This document shows positions 1 to 10,200 of a stretch of DNA of 62,628 nt, one piece after another. Source of the stretch: Comamonadaceae bacterium (GTDB lineage Bacteria; Pseudomonadota; Gammaproteobacteria; Burkholderiales; Burkholderiaceae_C); contig CANJNC010000017.1 of assembly GCA_947475685.1 (NCBI GenBank), positions 1 to 62,628 of the forward strand, in the 5' to 3' direction. The notes under the pieces are model-generated. The model was not told the DNA's origin. It ran no database searches and saw nothing but the letters and a program-made list of their open reading frames with translations. How positions within the stretch are numbered: position 1 is the first letter of the stretch; each line of letters opens with the position of its first letter. Both the position numbers and the translations under genes were made by a program.

Positions 1-50
1 CCGCCCCAAGGCGTGATCTCTTTGTCGGTAAAAGCGAGTTCAAAGTCCAT
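1..50 (-). CDS. Transposase N-terminus, IS1380-like (partial)
   Basis: Only the first 16 codons are inside the window; the gene runs off the left edge. The peptide begins MDFELAFTDKEITPWG, which resembles the N-terminus of IS1380-family DDE transposases as I remember it. The ATG at 50 has a clear ribosome binding site, GAGG six bases upstream, so this is a genuine gene start. An insertion sequence at a window edge is common where an assembly breaks at a repeat. The family call rests on 16 residues and is moderate. Bases 51-253 between it and rppH hold no gene that I can see. Confidence 0.5.
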   Translation of the reverse strand, partial: MDFELAFTDKEITPWG

Positions 51-253
51 CAAACACCTCGCACTAAAAAAGTGAATGGGTTAAAATCAGGGAAAACCTA
101 AAAACCCAATCAAATCATACTCTTTTTTGAATGGCTTCCATTCGGAATCAAGTCAAATGGAAAATGTCGGCTTAATGCCCTTTTGCCAACTCCCCACCAT
201 CCTTAATGATCGCTCGCAAGTCAATAGATCAAGCTTTAGCCCTAGCCCAAGCT

Positions 254-916
254 CTAGCCCTCGAGGGAACCGTCTGGCGGTAATTCAATATTTTGCGCTG
301 TGGTATAGGGAACGCGCAGCATTTGTTTGGACATGTCCAGGCTCAAATCACTCTCAACCTCAGGTCTATCGCTCGCTTGGAAACTGGTCATGTCCATGGA
401 TCGTCGAGTCAGTTTGGGTCGGATGAGTCGATTTTTAAATTCAACACGTGGTAAAAAATGAGCCAATTCCGTCAATGCCAATTCATAAACATCGCGTTTG
501 AATTCAACCACCACATCCAATGGCACCCAATAGTCATTCCAGCGCCACGCGTCGAACTCGGGGTGATCGGTTGCCCTGAGGTTCAGTTGCCAGTCTTGAG
601 CGACGAGTTGCAACAAAAACCAAATTTGTTTCTGACCTTTGTAATGACCACGCGCATCTCGTCTAATATATCGATCTGGCACCTCATAGCGCAACCAATC
701 TCGGGTTCTGGCCAGTATGCGAACGTGCTCGGGCTGAAGACCCACCTCTTCATGCAACTCGCGAAACATGGCCTGCTCGGGGTTTTCACCTCGATCGATA
801 CCGCCTTGAGGAAATTGCCAGCTGTGAGAACGAAGGCGTTTACCCCAAAAAACCTGATTTTTTTGATTCACTAAGATGATGCCTACATTTGGCCTAAAGC
901 CATCTCTGTCAAGCAT
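254..916 (-). CDS. rppH: RNA pyrophosphohydrolase RppH (Nudix)
   Basis: Removes pyrophosphate from the 5' triphosphate end of mRNAs, starting RNase E-dependent decay. The Nudix box GX5EX7REUXEEXGU is complete at about residues 38-60 (G38, E44, R52, E53, E56, E57). The ATG at 916 is preferred over an in-frame TTG at 922 because GAGAG lies six bases before it. The 220-residue product is longer than the roughly 176 residues of the E. coli enzyme; the extra C-terminal 60 residues are low-complexity and charged, as I recall for Burkholderiales homologues. Divergent from proS, a neighbour often seen in this order. Confidence 0.93.
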   Translation of the reverse strand: MLDRDGFRPNVGIILVNQKNQVFWGKRLRSHSWQFPQGGIDRGENPEQAMFRELHEEVGLQPEHVRILARTRDWLRYEVPDRYIRRDARGHYKGQKQIWFLLQLVAQDWQLNLRATDHPEFDAWRWNDYWVPLDVVVEFKRDVYELALTELAHFLPRVEFKNRLIRPKLTRRSMDMTSFQASDRPEVESDLSLDMSKQMLRVPYTTAQNIELPPDGSLEG

Positions 917-1044
917 AATCAACTCTCAATTTTTACAATTGAGTTCATTATGCACAGTCCTTTTGATGTTTCAAGGGGGTGGGTGCCAATTTTTCAAAAA
1001 AGTTTTCAGATTTATTTTCATTTTAAGAACGGATCCATTCGCTT

Positions 1045-2829
1045 ATGAAAGCCTCTCAATTTTTCATCTCTACTCTTAAAGAGGCGCCTGTTGACGCTGA
1101 AATCGCCTCCCACAAGCTGATGATTCGAGCCGGGATGATCAAAAAGTTGGGAGCGGGCATCTACAACTACATGCCCATGGGACTGAGAGTGATTAAAAAG
1201 GTTGAGGCCATTGTGCGCGAGGAGATGAACCGAGCAGGCGCCATTGAGTTGTCGATGCCGGTCGTTCAACCAGCCGAGTTGTGGCAAGAGACCGCCCGTT
1301 TTGAAAAAATGGGACCTGAGCTTTTAAGGATCCAAGACCGCCACGGGCGAGATTTTGTGATTCAGCCAACGAGCGAGGAGGTGATCACTGACATTGCAAG
1401 GCAAGAGCTCAAAAGTTACAAGCAACTGCCTAAAAACTTTTATCAAATTCAAACCAAATTCAGAGATGAGCGCCGCCCTCGCTTTGGCCTTATGCGGGGA
1501 CGTGAATTTGTCATGAAAGACGCTTACAGTTTTGATAAAAATATAAAGGACGCCCAAGTCAGTTATCAAAATATGGCTCAAGCCTATCGTCGTATTTTTG
1601 ATCGCTTTGGCTTAAGGTATAGAGCTGTGTCAGCTGACAGTGGCGCCATCGGTGGAGACTTGAGTGAAGAGTTCCAAGTCATTGCTGCGACCGGAGAGGA
1701 TGCCATTGTCTTTTGTGCGAAAAGTGACTATGCGGCCAACATGGAGAAAGCGCAGAGTTTGGCGCCTCAAGGTCCCCGTGCTCAAGCGCGTGAGTCCCTT
1801 CAAAAGGTCTTGACGCCAAACGTTCAGACCTGCGAGCAAGTGAGTGATTTTCTAAAGAAGCCTTTGAGCCAAACCGTCAAGTCCTTGGTCTGGGTGCTTG
1901 AGCCTGAAGAGGCTGCTTCACAAGAGAACTCAAAAATGGGCGCTCAAGCAGTGCTGCCCCAGTTGATTTTGATTCTTTTGAGGGGAGACCATGAGCTCAA
2001 TGAAGTCAAATTGGGCAAAGTGCCTGGCATGAGTGGCACATTGAGGTTGGCCCATTCAGAGGAAATTCAAGCGGCCTTTTCTTGTGTGCCAGGGTTTTTG
2101 GGGCCTGTGGGTTTGGATGTCCATCAAAAAGGCATTCGCCTGTTGGTGGACCGAGAGGTAATTGTGTTGTCGGACTGGGTGTGTGGAGCCAACGAACAAG
2201 ACCATCATTTGAGCGGTGTCAATTGGCAACGAGATCTGCCAAGTCCAAGTGAAGAACAAATTTTTGATCTGCGGTGTGTGCTCGCCGGTGATTTATCGCC
2301 CGATGGCAAAGGCGAATTGAGCATTGAAAGAGGCATTGAGGTGGGGCATATTTTTTATCTCGGTACCAAATACTCCAAAGCCATGAATGCCACTTTCTTG
2401 GACGAAAATGGCAAGCCACAAGCCATGGAGATGGGTTGCTATGGAATTGGCATCACTCGCTTGCCAGCAGCTGCCATCGAGCAAAACCACGACGAGCGGG
2501 GCATCATTTGGCCCGACGCCATCGCGCCCTTCGTTTTGGTGATTTGCCCCATCGGCGCTGACCGAAGTCAAGCCGTCAAAGACAAAGCACAAGAAATCTA
2601 TGACCTGGCATTGGCTAAGGGCTGGGACGTGATTTTAGATGACAGGGGCGAGAGGCCGGGAGTCATGTTTGCCGACTGGGAGCTCATTGGCGTGCCCCAT
2701 CGGTTGGTCATTGGGGAGCGTGGTCTGAAAGACGGTATGCTTGAATACCAGCACCGAAGAGACCCGACGGCGACACAGGTGAGTGTGCAAGAGGTGATCG
2801 CACACTTGAGTAAGCTCTTAGATGCTTAA
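1045..2829 (+). CDS. proS: Prolyl-tRNA synthetase
   Basis: Charges tRNA-Pro. This is a 594-residue bacterial-type class II enzyme: it has the long insertion between motifs 2 and 3 that forms the cis-editing (INS) domain against mischarged Ala-tRNA-Pro. Visible landmarks are the motif 2 stretch [18 protein letters not shown] (residues about 140-157), motif 3 [10 protein letters not shown] near residue 470, and the C-terminal anticodon-binding domain. It starts at the ATG at 1045 with [10 protein letters not shown], the usual N-terminus. A hairpin terminator follows at 2847. Confidence 0.96.
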   Translation: MKASQFFISTLKEAPVDAEIASHKLMIRAGMIKKLGAGIYNYMPMGLRVIKKVEAIVREEMNRAGAIELSMPVVQPAELWQETARFEKMGPELLRIQDRHGRDFVIQPTSEEVITDIARQELKSYKQLPKNFYQIQTKFRDERRPRFGLMRGREFVMKDAYSFDKNIKDAQVSYQNMAQAYRRIFDRFGLRYRAVSADSGAIGGDLSEEFQVIAATGEDAIVFCAKSDYAANMEKAQSLAPQGPRAQARESLQKVLTPNVQTCEQVSDFLKKPLSQTVKSLVWVLEPEEAASQENSKMGAQAVLPQLILILLRGDHELNEVKLGKVPGMSGTLRLAHSEEIQAAFSCVPGFLGPVGLDVHQKGIRLLVDREVIVLSDWVCGANEQDHHLSGVNWQRDLPSPSEEQIFDLRCVLAGDLSPDGKGELSIERGIEVGHIFYLGTKYSKAMNATFLDENGKPQAMEMGCYGIGITRLPAAAIEQNHDERGIIWPDAIAPFVLVICPIGADRSQAVKDKAQEIYDLALAKGWDVILDDRGERPGVMFADWELIGVPHRLVIGERGLKDGMLEYQHRRDPTATQVSVQEVIAHLSKLLDA

Positions 2830-2846
2830 GTCGTGAACTACAAAAG

Positions 2847-2880
2847 AGGGGGCAGACTTAAGGCGTGCCCCCTGTTTTGT
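2847..2880. terminator. Bidirectional hairpin terminator between proS and grxD
   Basis: A perfect 8-bp stem, AGGGGGCA (2847-2854) with TGCCCCCT (2866-2873), has an 11-base loop and is followed by GTTTTGT on the plus strand. On the minus strand the same stem is followed by CTTTTG. It lies between the convergent ends of proS and grxD, so it probably ends both transcripts. Confidence 0.65.
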
Positions 2881-2924
2881 GTCACTGCGTCAGGCCGTGA
2901 CACTGGTCTGTCTCAGACCTTGAA

Positions 2925-3242
2925 TCAGCCTTCGATGAGTTGTTTGAGCTCACCCGATTCGAACATCTCCGTCATGATGTCTGAACCACCGACGAATTCG
3001 CCTTTGATGTACAACTGCGGGATGGTGGGCCAATTGCTATAGCTTTTGATGCCTTGGCGAATTTCAGGCTCCTCAAGCACGTTGATGGTCTTCAGATCTT
3101 TAAGATCCACGCCGCTTGCCTTTAAGAGTTGAATGGCGCGACCAGAAAATCCACACATGGGAAACTGGGCGTTGCCTTTCATGAAAAGCAAAACTTCGTT
3201 GTTTTTAACCAATGCGTCTATTTGTTGTTGTACGGGATCCAT
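2925..3242 (-). CDS. grxD: Monothiol glutaredoxin Grx4
   Basis: A 105-residue monothiol glutaredoxin with the CGFS active site (Cys30), which in this family binds a glutathione-ligated [2Fe-2S] cluster and passes it to Fe-S target proteins. The conserved WPTIPQLYIKGEFVGGSD segment supplies the cis-proline and glutathione contacts. It is the last gene of the minus-strand run hemA-prfA-prmC-grxD, an order known in betaproteobacteria. Start at the ATG at 3242 gives the standard N-terminus. Confidence 0.95.
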   Translation of the reverse strand: MDPVQQQIDALVKNNEVLLFMKGNAQFPMCGFSGRAIQLLKASGVDLKDLKTINVLEEPEIRQGIKSYSNWPTIPQLYIKGEFVGGSDIMTEMFESGELKQLIEG

Positions 3243-3314
3243 GGCGGTGATTGCTCCAGTCTAAAAGGGGAGGGCCGCTTCACAGCGGACCTTGAACAAA
3301 AGATGATACAGCTA

Positions 3315-4196
3315 TTATTTCATTTTTAGCCATTGTGCGCCAGTACAGCGCTCGATGCCCGCAAGATCACAGCGGGATTGGACATGGGTGTACCCTAGGT
3401 TTTGGAGCGTTTCACGAACCCGTTGACTTTGGTCGTAAGCGTGTTCGAGTAAAAGCCAAGCACCAAAGTGCAGATGATGTCTGGCCTGGGTGCAGATCTC
3501 AATGAGATCAGACAACCCCCCTTCATGCGCGACCAATGCTGTGATGGGCTCATGGGCCAATTGAGCCAAATGCGGATCTTGGTCAGCAATATAAGGTGGG
3601 TTGGACACGATCAAATCAAAGCTTTCGGGGCAGATCTTTGGGCCAGGCAAGGCCAAAGCTTTGAACCATTGGCTTTGAAAGAATTGAATGTCCAGGTTCA
3701 AGGCCAAGGCGTTTTTTTGTGCCACTTCAAGCGCCGCCTGGCTTTGATCAAGGGCCCATAGTGAGCACTCACTGATGTTGGCCTTGATGGCCAAGGCGAT
3801 GGCGCCACTGCCCGTGCCCATGTCCAAAATCTGAGGTTTTGAAGAGCCAGAGCACTTGAGTTGCGCTCGAATGAGCTCAATGGCCCAATCGACCAAGGTC
3901 TCCGTATCTGCTCTGGGGTCGAGGACCCGTGCATCGATTTGAAGACTCAGGCCATAAAACTCCTTTTGACCTGTCAGGTAGGACAAGGGAACGTGGTCCA
4001 AGCGCTTGTGCACATGTTCTTCAAAGCGTCTGAGAGCTTCCTTGGACAAAGGCTCATGGCCGTGGGCGATCAGCCAAGCCCTTTGTGCGCTTTGACGGCC
4101 CAAGGCGTGGAGCATCAACAGTTGAGCATCCAGGGGCGTTAAGCCGTTGCCTTTGGCGCTGTTCAAGGCTTGGTCAATGGTGAGGGAGTTGAGCAT
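3315..4196 (-). CDS. prmC: Release factor glutamine N5-methyltransferase PrmC
   Basis: Methylates the Gln of the GGQ motif of release factors RF1 and RF2, raising termination efficiency. The 293-residue protein has an N-terminal helical domain that recognises the release factor, the SAM-binding GTGSG at residues 127-131 and the catalytic NPPY at 199-202. It sits 52 bases downstream of prfA, the gene of its own substrate, which is the classic arrangement. Confidence 0.95.
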   Translation of the reverse strand: MLNSLTIDQALNSAKGNGLTPLDAQLLMLHALGRQSAQRAWLIAHGHEPLSKEALRRFEEHVHKRLDHVPLSYLTGQKEFYGLSLQIDARVLDPRADTETLVDWAIELIRAQLKCSGSSKPQILDMGTGSGAIALAIKANISECSLWALDQSQAALEVAQKNALALNLDIQFFQSQWFKALALPGPKICPESFDLIVSNPPYIADQDPHLAQLAHEPITALVAHEGGLSDLIEICTQARHHLHFGAWLLLEHAYDQSQRVRETLQNLGYTHVQSRCDLAGIERCTGAQWLKMK

Positions 4197-4248
4197 GGGG
4201 CGAGTGCAATGAAGGCTTTGCGAGGCGTGTCAAATTGGACCGAGTCTT

Positions 4249-5379
4249 TTATACGCTCAAGCCGCCCACTTCCAAGGCCTCTAGTTGCTCGTTTTCTCTG
4301 GCGTGCTGCAAACTGACAAGCACCTCTTCTAAGTTGCCCTCCATGATTTGAGAGAGTTTATAAAGCGTCAGATTGATGCGGTGGTCGGTGAGTCTACCTT
4401 GAGGAAAGTTGTAAGTTCGAATGCGATCGGATCGATCCCCGCTGCCGATCAAGCCTTTTCTTGTTGCAGCTTCTTTAAGCGACCTCTCTAGGCGGTCTTT
4501 TTCTTGGATGCGAGCGAGCAGCACTTGCATGGCCTTGGCTTTGTTTCTATGCTGTGAGCGGTCATCTTGGCACTCGGCCACAATACCCGTTGGCAAGTGC
4601 GTGACGCGAACAGCGGAATCGGTTTTGTTGATGTGCTGTCCCCCAGCGCCAGAAGCTCGGTAGGTGTCAATTCGCAAGTCCGCTGGATTGATCTCGATGC
4701 TCGCGTGCGGATCAGGCTCAGGCATCACAGCGACGGTGCAAGCGCTGGTGTGGATGCGTCCTTGAGACTCGGTGCTCGGTACGCGTTGAACTCGGTGTCC
4801 GCCAGACTCAAAACGCATCGCACCATACACATTTGCCCCTTCAACGCGCAAGACCACTTCTTTGTAGCCTCCCAGCTCGCTTGGCGAGTCACTGATCAGT
4901 TCACAACGCCAGCCTACTTTTTCGCAGTACCGGGTGTACATTCTGAGCAAGTCGCCTGCGAAAAGGGCCGATTCATCTCCGCCTGTGCCAGCCCTGATTT
5001 CAAGATAAGCGTTGCGTGCGTCATCGGGATCTTTGGGCAGAAGCAATCGTTGTAATTCAATTTCGAGTTGCGAAGTTTCTTTTTGCAGTTCAACCAACTC
5101 CTCTTGAGCCATTTCAAGCATATCTTGAGCTTCAGCGTGTTGACCCACTTTGAGCGTTTTTTGCGCGTCTTCGATCATTTTTTGTGATGCGTCGATCTCT
5201 TGAAGGCATGTTTGAAAGCGAAGCCAACGAGAGGCAATCACACCTACGTCTGCGTGCTCTCTGGACAAGGCCATGAACTGCGTCATGTCTTTCATGATGT
5301 CTGGCCTAGAAAGCAAGTAATCCAACTCGGCAAGCCGTTGCGTGAAGCGCTCAAGTTGCGCGTGCATAAAGGGTTTCAT
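4249..5379 (-). CDS. prfA: Peptide chain release factor 1
   Basis: RF1 ends translation at UAA and UAG. The 376-residue product carries the GGQ peptidyl-hydrolysis motif at residues 246-248 and, at 201-203, a PST version of the PxT stop-codon recognition tripeptide (PAT in E. coli). Two in-frame starts are possible (5379, and Met5 at 5367); neither has a strong ribosome binding site, so I kept the longer. PrmC, which methylates the GGQ Gln, follows directly. Confidence 0.95.
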   Translation of the reverse strand: MKPFMHAQLERFTQRLAELDYLLSRPDIMKDMTQFMALSREHADVGVIASRWLRFQTCLQEIDASQKMIEDAQKTLKVGQHAEAQDMLEMAQEELVELQKETSQLEIELQRLLLPKDPDDARNAYLEIRAGTGGDESALFAGDLLRMYTRYCEKVGWRCELISDSPSELGGYKEVVLRVEGANVYGAMRFESGGHRVQRVPSTESQGRIHTSACTVAVMPEPDPHASIEINPADLRIDTYRASGAGGQHINKTDSAVRVTHLPTGIVAECQDDRSQHRNKAKAMQVLLARIQEKDRLERSLKEAATRKGLIGSGDRSDRIRTYNFPQGRLTDHRINLTLYKLSQIMEGNLEEVLVSLQHARENEQLEALEVGGLSV

Positions 5380-5457
5380 GAAAATCGATGGGGCAAAAAA
5401 TCAGTTTGAAAAAAATTCAAGACAAAGTCCTGGTGCGAGGAGGGTGCTGAGCTTGTG

Positions 5458-5489
5458 AAAAAAAGGGTCGTTGGGAGGTCTGAAGACCC
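5458..5489 (-). terminator. Intrinsic terminator candidate after hemA
   Basis: On the minus strand GGGTC (5489-5485) pairs with GACCC (5469-5465) and is followed at once by seven T residues (5464-5458). A smaller GGTC/GACC hairpin is nested inside. The position, just past the hemA stop and before prfA, suggests partial or full termination, so prfA may also need its own promoter. The 5-bp stem is short. Confidence 0.45.
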
Positions 5490-5555
5490 GAAAGATGGGT
5501 GCTTTTGCCAACTTGGGGGTTTTGCAAACAGACCTAAGGGACGATGTTTGCTTCG

Positions 5556-6821
5556 CTAATGCGTCTGGTTGTGCTTGAGAAAAAAGTGCTCAACTGATTC
5601 CTTGGCCCGCTCTCTCAGTTCGGGATCGCTTGCATTCAATTGGGCCATGGCGCCGTGCAACATCTTTTGCGACAAACCTTTGGCCAAACTCTCAAGGGCC
5701 TCGTCGACACTTTGGCCTTTGGCAATCATTTTCTTGACTTTTTGCAATTCGGCCGCACGCCATTGTTCAGCCTGTGCATTCAATTGCTGAATCAAAGGCA
5801 CAAAGCTTCTTTGGTCCATCCACTTGACAAAGCTTTGTACGCCTGCATCGATGATGAGCTCTGCCTCAGCGACAGCCGCTTGGCGGTTGGCTTGTGCAGT
5901 TTGAACCACGCCCGACAGGTCATCCACCGTGTACAAATACACGTCGCTTAAAAATTTGACCTCCGGCTCAATGTCTCTAGGAACGGCCAAGTCAACCATG
6001 AAAATAGGCCTATTTCTTCTGCTCTTGAGCGCTCTTTCGACAGCGCCCAAGCCAATCAAGGGCAACGTGCTTGAAGTGCAACTGATGACGATGTCAAATT
6101 CATGCAGTCTCTCAGGCAACTCTGCCAAACGCATGGACTCACCTTTGAATTGCTCAGCCAAGCGGTCGCCGCGTTCCTGGGTTCGATTGGCGATGGTGAT
6201 TTGTTTGGGGTTTTTGGCGCTAAAGTGGGTCGCGCACAGCTCAATCATCTCGCCAGCACCAACGAAAAGAATTTTGACCTTGGAGATGTCTTCAAACAGT
6301 TGGCTGGCCAATCGCACGGCAGCAGCGGCCATGCTGATGGAGTGAGCGCCGATTTCTGTTGAGGACCGAACCTCTTTGGCGACCGAAAAGGAGCGTTGAA
6401 ACAATTGGTGCAAGGTCGTACCCAAGGCGCCTACTTCAGATGCCACGCGAACCGCGTCCTTCATTTGCCCCAATATTTGAGGCTCCCCCAAGACCATCGA
6501 GTCCAGTCCACTGGCCACGCGAAAGGCGTGTCTGGCAGCGCCCGCGTCTTGAAGGGTGTAGGTGTGGGCCTGCAAAACATCGGGCGATACGCCGCCTGAG
6601 TGAGCCAACCATTGAAAGGTCTCGGGCAATGCCAATTGATTGGCCGCGCAATAGATCTCTGTTCGATTGCAGGTCGACAAAATGGCGGCTTCACCTTGCG
6701 ATTTGATGATGCTTTTAAGACCCGAGAGCACCGGGGGCATATGTTCAATCGCAAAAGCAAACTTCCCCCTCAAATCCAGAGGAGCTGTGTTGTGATTGAG
6801 GCCTAAAGCCCAGACTGCCAT
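5556..6821 (-). CDS. hemA: Glutamyl-tRNA reductase
   Basis: Reduces Glu-tRNA to glutamate-1-semialdehyde, the first committed step of the C5 route to haem. The 421-residue form starts [20 protein letters not shown]; the catalytic Cys51 lies in [10 protein letters not shown], followed by the NADPH-binding domain ([14 protein letters not shown]) and the C-terminal dimerisation helix. An open frame extends upstream to 6866, but family N-termini begin at MAVWAL. ATG codons at 6824 and 6821 lie directly behind a consensus promoter, so the mRNA is probably leaderless and begins at the second ATG. Confidence 0.95.
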   Translation of the reverse strand: MAVWALGLNHNTAPLDLRGKFAFAIEHMPPVLSGLKSIIKSQGEAAILSTCNRTEIYCAANQLALPETFQWLAHSGGVSPDVLQAHTYTLQDAGAARHAFRVASGLDSMVLGEPQILGQMKDAVRVASEVGALGTTLHQLFQRSFSVAKEVRSSTEIGAHSISMAAAAVRLASQLFEDISKVKILFVGAGEMIELCATHFSAKNPKQITIANRTQERGDRLAEQFKGESMRLAELPERLHEFDIVISCTSSTLPLIGLGAVERALKSRRNRPIFMVDLAVPRDIEPEVKFLSDVYLYTVDDLSGVVQTAQANRQAAVAEAELIIDAGVQSFVKWMDQRSFVPLIQQLNAQAEQWRAAELQKVKKMIAKGQSVDEALESLAKGLSQKMLHGAMAQLNASDPELRERAKESVEHFFLKHNQTH

Positions 6822-6827
6822 CATTCG

Positions 6828-6856
6828 ATTATAAAATTCATGGATGACTTGGACAA
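6828..6856 (-). promoter_or_regulatory. Sigma70 promoter for hemA
   Basis: On the minus strand TTGTCC (6856-6851, four of six matches to TTGACA) and a perfect TATAAT (6833-6828) are separated by 17 bases. The expected start site, seven bases past the -10, is the A of the second hemA ATG (6821). No Shine-Dalgarno sequence can fit, so the transcript would be leaderless. Confidence 0.6.
6830..6835 (+). promoter_or_regulatory. Plus-strand -10 element overlapping the hemA -10
   Basis: TATAAA on the plus strand overlaps the minus-strand TATAAT by four bases. Its expected start site is about 6842, only two bases before the ATG at 6844. I see no good -35 element 16-18 bases upstream, so this is a weaker candidate than the hemA promoter. 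Confidence 0.3.
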
Positions 6857-7140
6857 GCCTTATCAACCATCTGTTTCATTTTTTCTTGCCACTGGCCTTC
6901 TTGGGCTTGGGGTTTGTGCTGTTTGAGGGCTTAAAAAGAGCTCTAAAGGGTAGGCAAAATACCACACCCAAGTTGGGCTTTTATGCTTTTGCGATGCTAG
7001 CTATAGGTTTTCTCACTCAAGGCAGCCTTCTTTTGGCAATGCACAAAGAGGGCACGGTTCTTGGCTATGCCTTGCTGAGCCTTGTCATGGGCTTGGGCCA
7101 TTTCTTCTTGACCAAGCCGTGGAGAAACCACAGAACTTGA
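6844..7140 (+). CDS. Small membrane protein of unknown function
   Basis: I do not recognise this 98-residue protein. It has two or three hydrophobic segments (about residues 10-28, 46-66 and 72-88), a basic loop (RALKGRQ) between the first two, and a basic tail, so it should be an inner-membrane protein. It diverges from hemA, and its ATG lies inside the hemA promoter spacer. There is no clear ribosome binding site, which fits a nearly leaderless transcript. A chance open frame cannot be excluded, but the hydrophobic pattern argues for a real gene. Confidence 0.5.
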   Translation: MTWTSLINHLFHFFLPLAFLGLGFVLFEGLKRALKGRQNTTPKLGFYAFAMLAIGFLTQGSLLLAMHKEGTVLGYALLSLVMGLGHFFLTKPWRNHRT

Positions 7141-7258
7141 AAAAGGTCTCTTTTCTGCAATTGGGCCAAACAAACACACAGGAAACACAAGGTTTGCAAG
7201 CCTGGAGTAATATTAGGGTTCCCTCTAATGACTTTTGGCTTACTGACGAAAAATACAT

Positions 7259-10200
7259 ATGAACGCTCCCATTTCACAGGAATTTTTGTTGACCGCGGCC
7301 CAAGATGGGCCTCGGTTGAGAGAAATTCCCTACAACTACACCTCTTTTTCTGATCAAGAGATCGTAAACCGTGTTTTGGGTAAGCAAAGTTGGTCTCTTT
7401 TAGAGAAGTTGCGCCAAGAGCGTAAAACTGGGCGATCAGCCCGAATGTTGTACGAAGTCCTAGGGGATATTTGGGTGGTCCAAAGAAACCCCTACTTGCA
7501 AGACGATTTGCTAGACAACTCCCAAAGAAGACAAATGCTTGTCGACGCTTTGTACCACCGTTTGCATGAAATTGAGCAAAGAAGAACGCCAACCGATGAC
7601 CCTTTGCGAGATGCATGGGTGCAAGAGTTGCTCACGGCGGCTAAAAAGGCCATTGAACAATTCAAAGCTCAATTTGAGCTTGTTCATGCCCTGAGAAAGC
7701 AAGCCCTTAAAGCCTTAAAAAAGCACACGCAAACCGATAACATCAAGTTTGACGCGCTCTCCAGGGTCTCTCACGTGACCGATGCCACCGATTGGCGTGT
7801 GGAATATCCCTTTTTGGTTTTGACGCCTGATTCCGAGCGCGAGATGGCGACCTTGGTCAAGGCGTGTATTGAGCTCTCACTCACCATCGTACCCAGAGGC
7901 GGTGGCACGGGGTACACCGGAGGCGCCATTCCCTTGACTTGGCGCAGTGTGGTCATTAACACTGAAAAGCTTGAACACATGCATGCGTTGGAACACATGG
8001 TTTTACCTGGTCACAGCCAAACTACACCCACCATTTGGTGCGAGGCAGGTGTCGTCACGCAACGTGTCACCGACGCGGCGGAAGATGCGGGATTTGTCTT
8101 TGCGGTGGATCCAACCTCTGCAGAGGCTTCATGCATCGGTGGCAATATTGCCATGAATGCTGGGGGTAAAAAGGCCGTTCTTTGGGGAACGGCCTTGGAC
8201 AATTTGGTGAGTTGGAGGATGGTGACACCGGATGCGCAGTGGCTAGAAGTCACTCGCATTGATCACAATTTGGGCAAAATTCACGACACGCCCATGGCCT
8301 GTTTTGAGTTGGCTTATTTCCAAGCCGATGGGACCAGTTTGATTCGAAAAGAGCGCCTTGATATCCCAGGCAATAAGTTCAGAAAGGCGGGCTTGGGCAA
8401 GGATGTGACCGACAAGTTTTTGAGCGGTTTGCCTGGTATTCAAAAAGAGGGTTGTGATGGATTGATCACAAGTGCTCGGTTTGTTTTGCACAAAATGCCT
8501 GCGCACATGCGAACAGTTTGCATGGAGTTCTTTGGAAACGCAAAGGACGCGGTTCCAAGCATTGTGGAGATCAAGGACTTTATGTTTGCGGAGCAAAAAC
8601 GCTCAGGCATTTTGTTGGCAGGTCTTGAGCACTTGGACGATCGTTATCTTAGAGCGGTTGGCTATGCCACCAAAAGCAAACGCGGTGGCTTGCCAAAGAT
8701 GGTTTTGCTGGGTGACATTGCCGGGGATGATCCCGATCAAGTCGCCCGTGTGACCTCTGAGGTGGTGAGGATCGCCAACTCCAGGAGTGGGGAGGGCTTT
8801 GTCGCCATCAGTGCGGATGCAAGGAAGAAATTTTGGTTGGACCGTAAAAAAACCGCTGCAATTTCAAAGCACACCAACGCTTTCAAAATCAATGAAGACG
8901 TGGTGATCCCCCTGCCTCGAATGGCTGAATATACCGATGGCATTGAGAAGATCAATATTGAGATGTCCTTGGCCAACAAGATTGCGTTGTGCGATCAGCT
9001 CGATGCATTCTTACTTAGCGGTCACTTGCCTTTGGCTCAAGATGCGGGCCAAGGGGAGGAGGTTTCTGAGGAAATGATTCATGACAGAGTGGCCGAGGCC
9101 CGAGTCATTCTCTTTGAGGTGCGAGAGCTCTGGCGGGATTGGTTAAAGCAGTGCGATGCTTTATTTCCGCAGTTGCAGGACCACTCTCTTCGTGCCAGTT
9201 GGAAAACACAATTGCGCGCGCCTTTGCAAAATATATTCACTGGAGACGTTTTTAAGCCAGTGATTGCAGAATTCAACGCCATTCATCAACGTGTTCTCAA
9301 AGGACGTGTTTGGGTGGCTTTACACATGCATGCAGGAGATGGCAATGTGCACACCAACATCCCTGTCAATAGCGATGATTATGAGATGCTGCAAACGGCG
9401 CACCATGCTGTGGCCAAGATCATGGATTTGGCTCGCACCTTGGATGGTGTGATTTCTGGGGAGCATGGCATTGGGATTACGAAATTGGCATTTCTAAGTG
9501 ATGAAGAAATGCTGCCCTTTGCGCAATACAAAGCCAAAGTCGATCCGCATGGTCACTTTAACAAGGGGAAACTTTTAAAGCTTGATCTCACCGATCCCGA
9601 CCTGAGGTCCGGGGACCTCACACAAGCGTATACGCCCAGTTTTGGATTGATGGGGCACGAATCCTTGATCATGCAGCAGTCAGACATTGGAGCCATTGCG
9701 GACAGCATGAAGGATTGTCTGCGTTGCGGCAAATGCAAACCCGTGTGTGCAACCCATGTGCCTAGAGCGAATTTACTCTACAGCCCAAGAAATAAAATAC
9801 TTGCCACCTCTTTGCTCATTGAGGCTTTTTTGTACGAAGAGCAAACCAGGCGAGGCATCTCGATCAAGCATTGGCAAGAGTTTGAGGACGTTGCAGACCA
9901 TTGCACGGTTTGTCACAAGTGCTTGTCACCTTGTCCGGTGAAAATTGATTTTGGCGAAGTTTCCATGAACATGCGCAATCTTTTAAGAAAGATGGGGCAA
10001 AAGAGCTTTCGACCCGGCAATGCCGCGGCCATGTTCATGTTGAATGCGACCAATCCCGAAACTATCAAGTTGGCCAGAGGACTGATGGTCGATGTGGGCA
10101 TGAAGGCCCAACGCTTTGCGCATGATTTGTTTGCGAATTTGGCCAAAAAACAAACCAAGGCGCCTCCGGCAAGCATTGGTCTACCAGGTATCAAGGAGCA

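Noticed and set aside
7065..7616. 183-codon minus-strand open frame opposite the start of the giant dehydrogenase
   Set aside because: It spans the small membrane gene and the dehydrogenase promoter region in antisense, has no recognisable domain, and its composition is that of a shadow frame.
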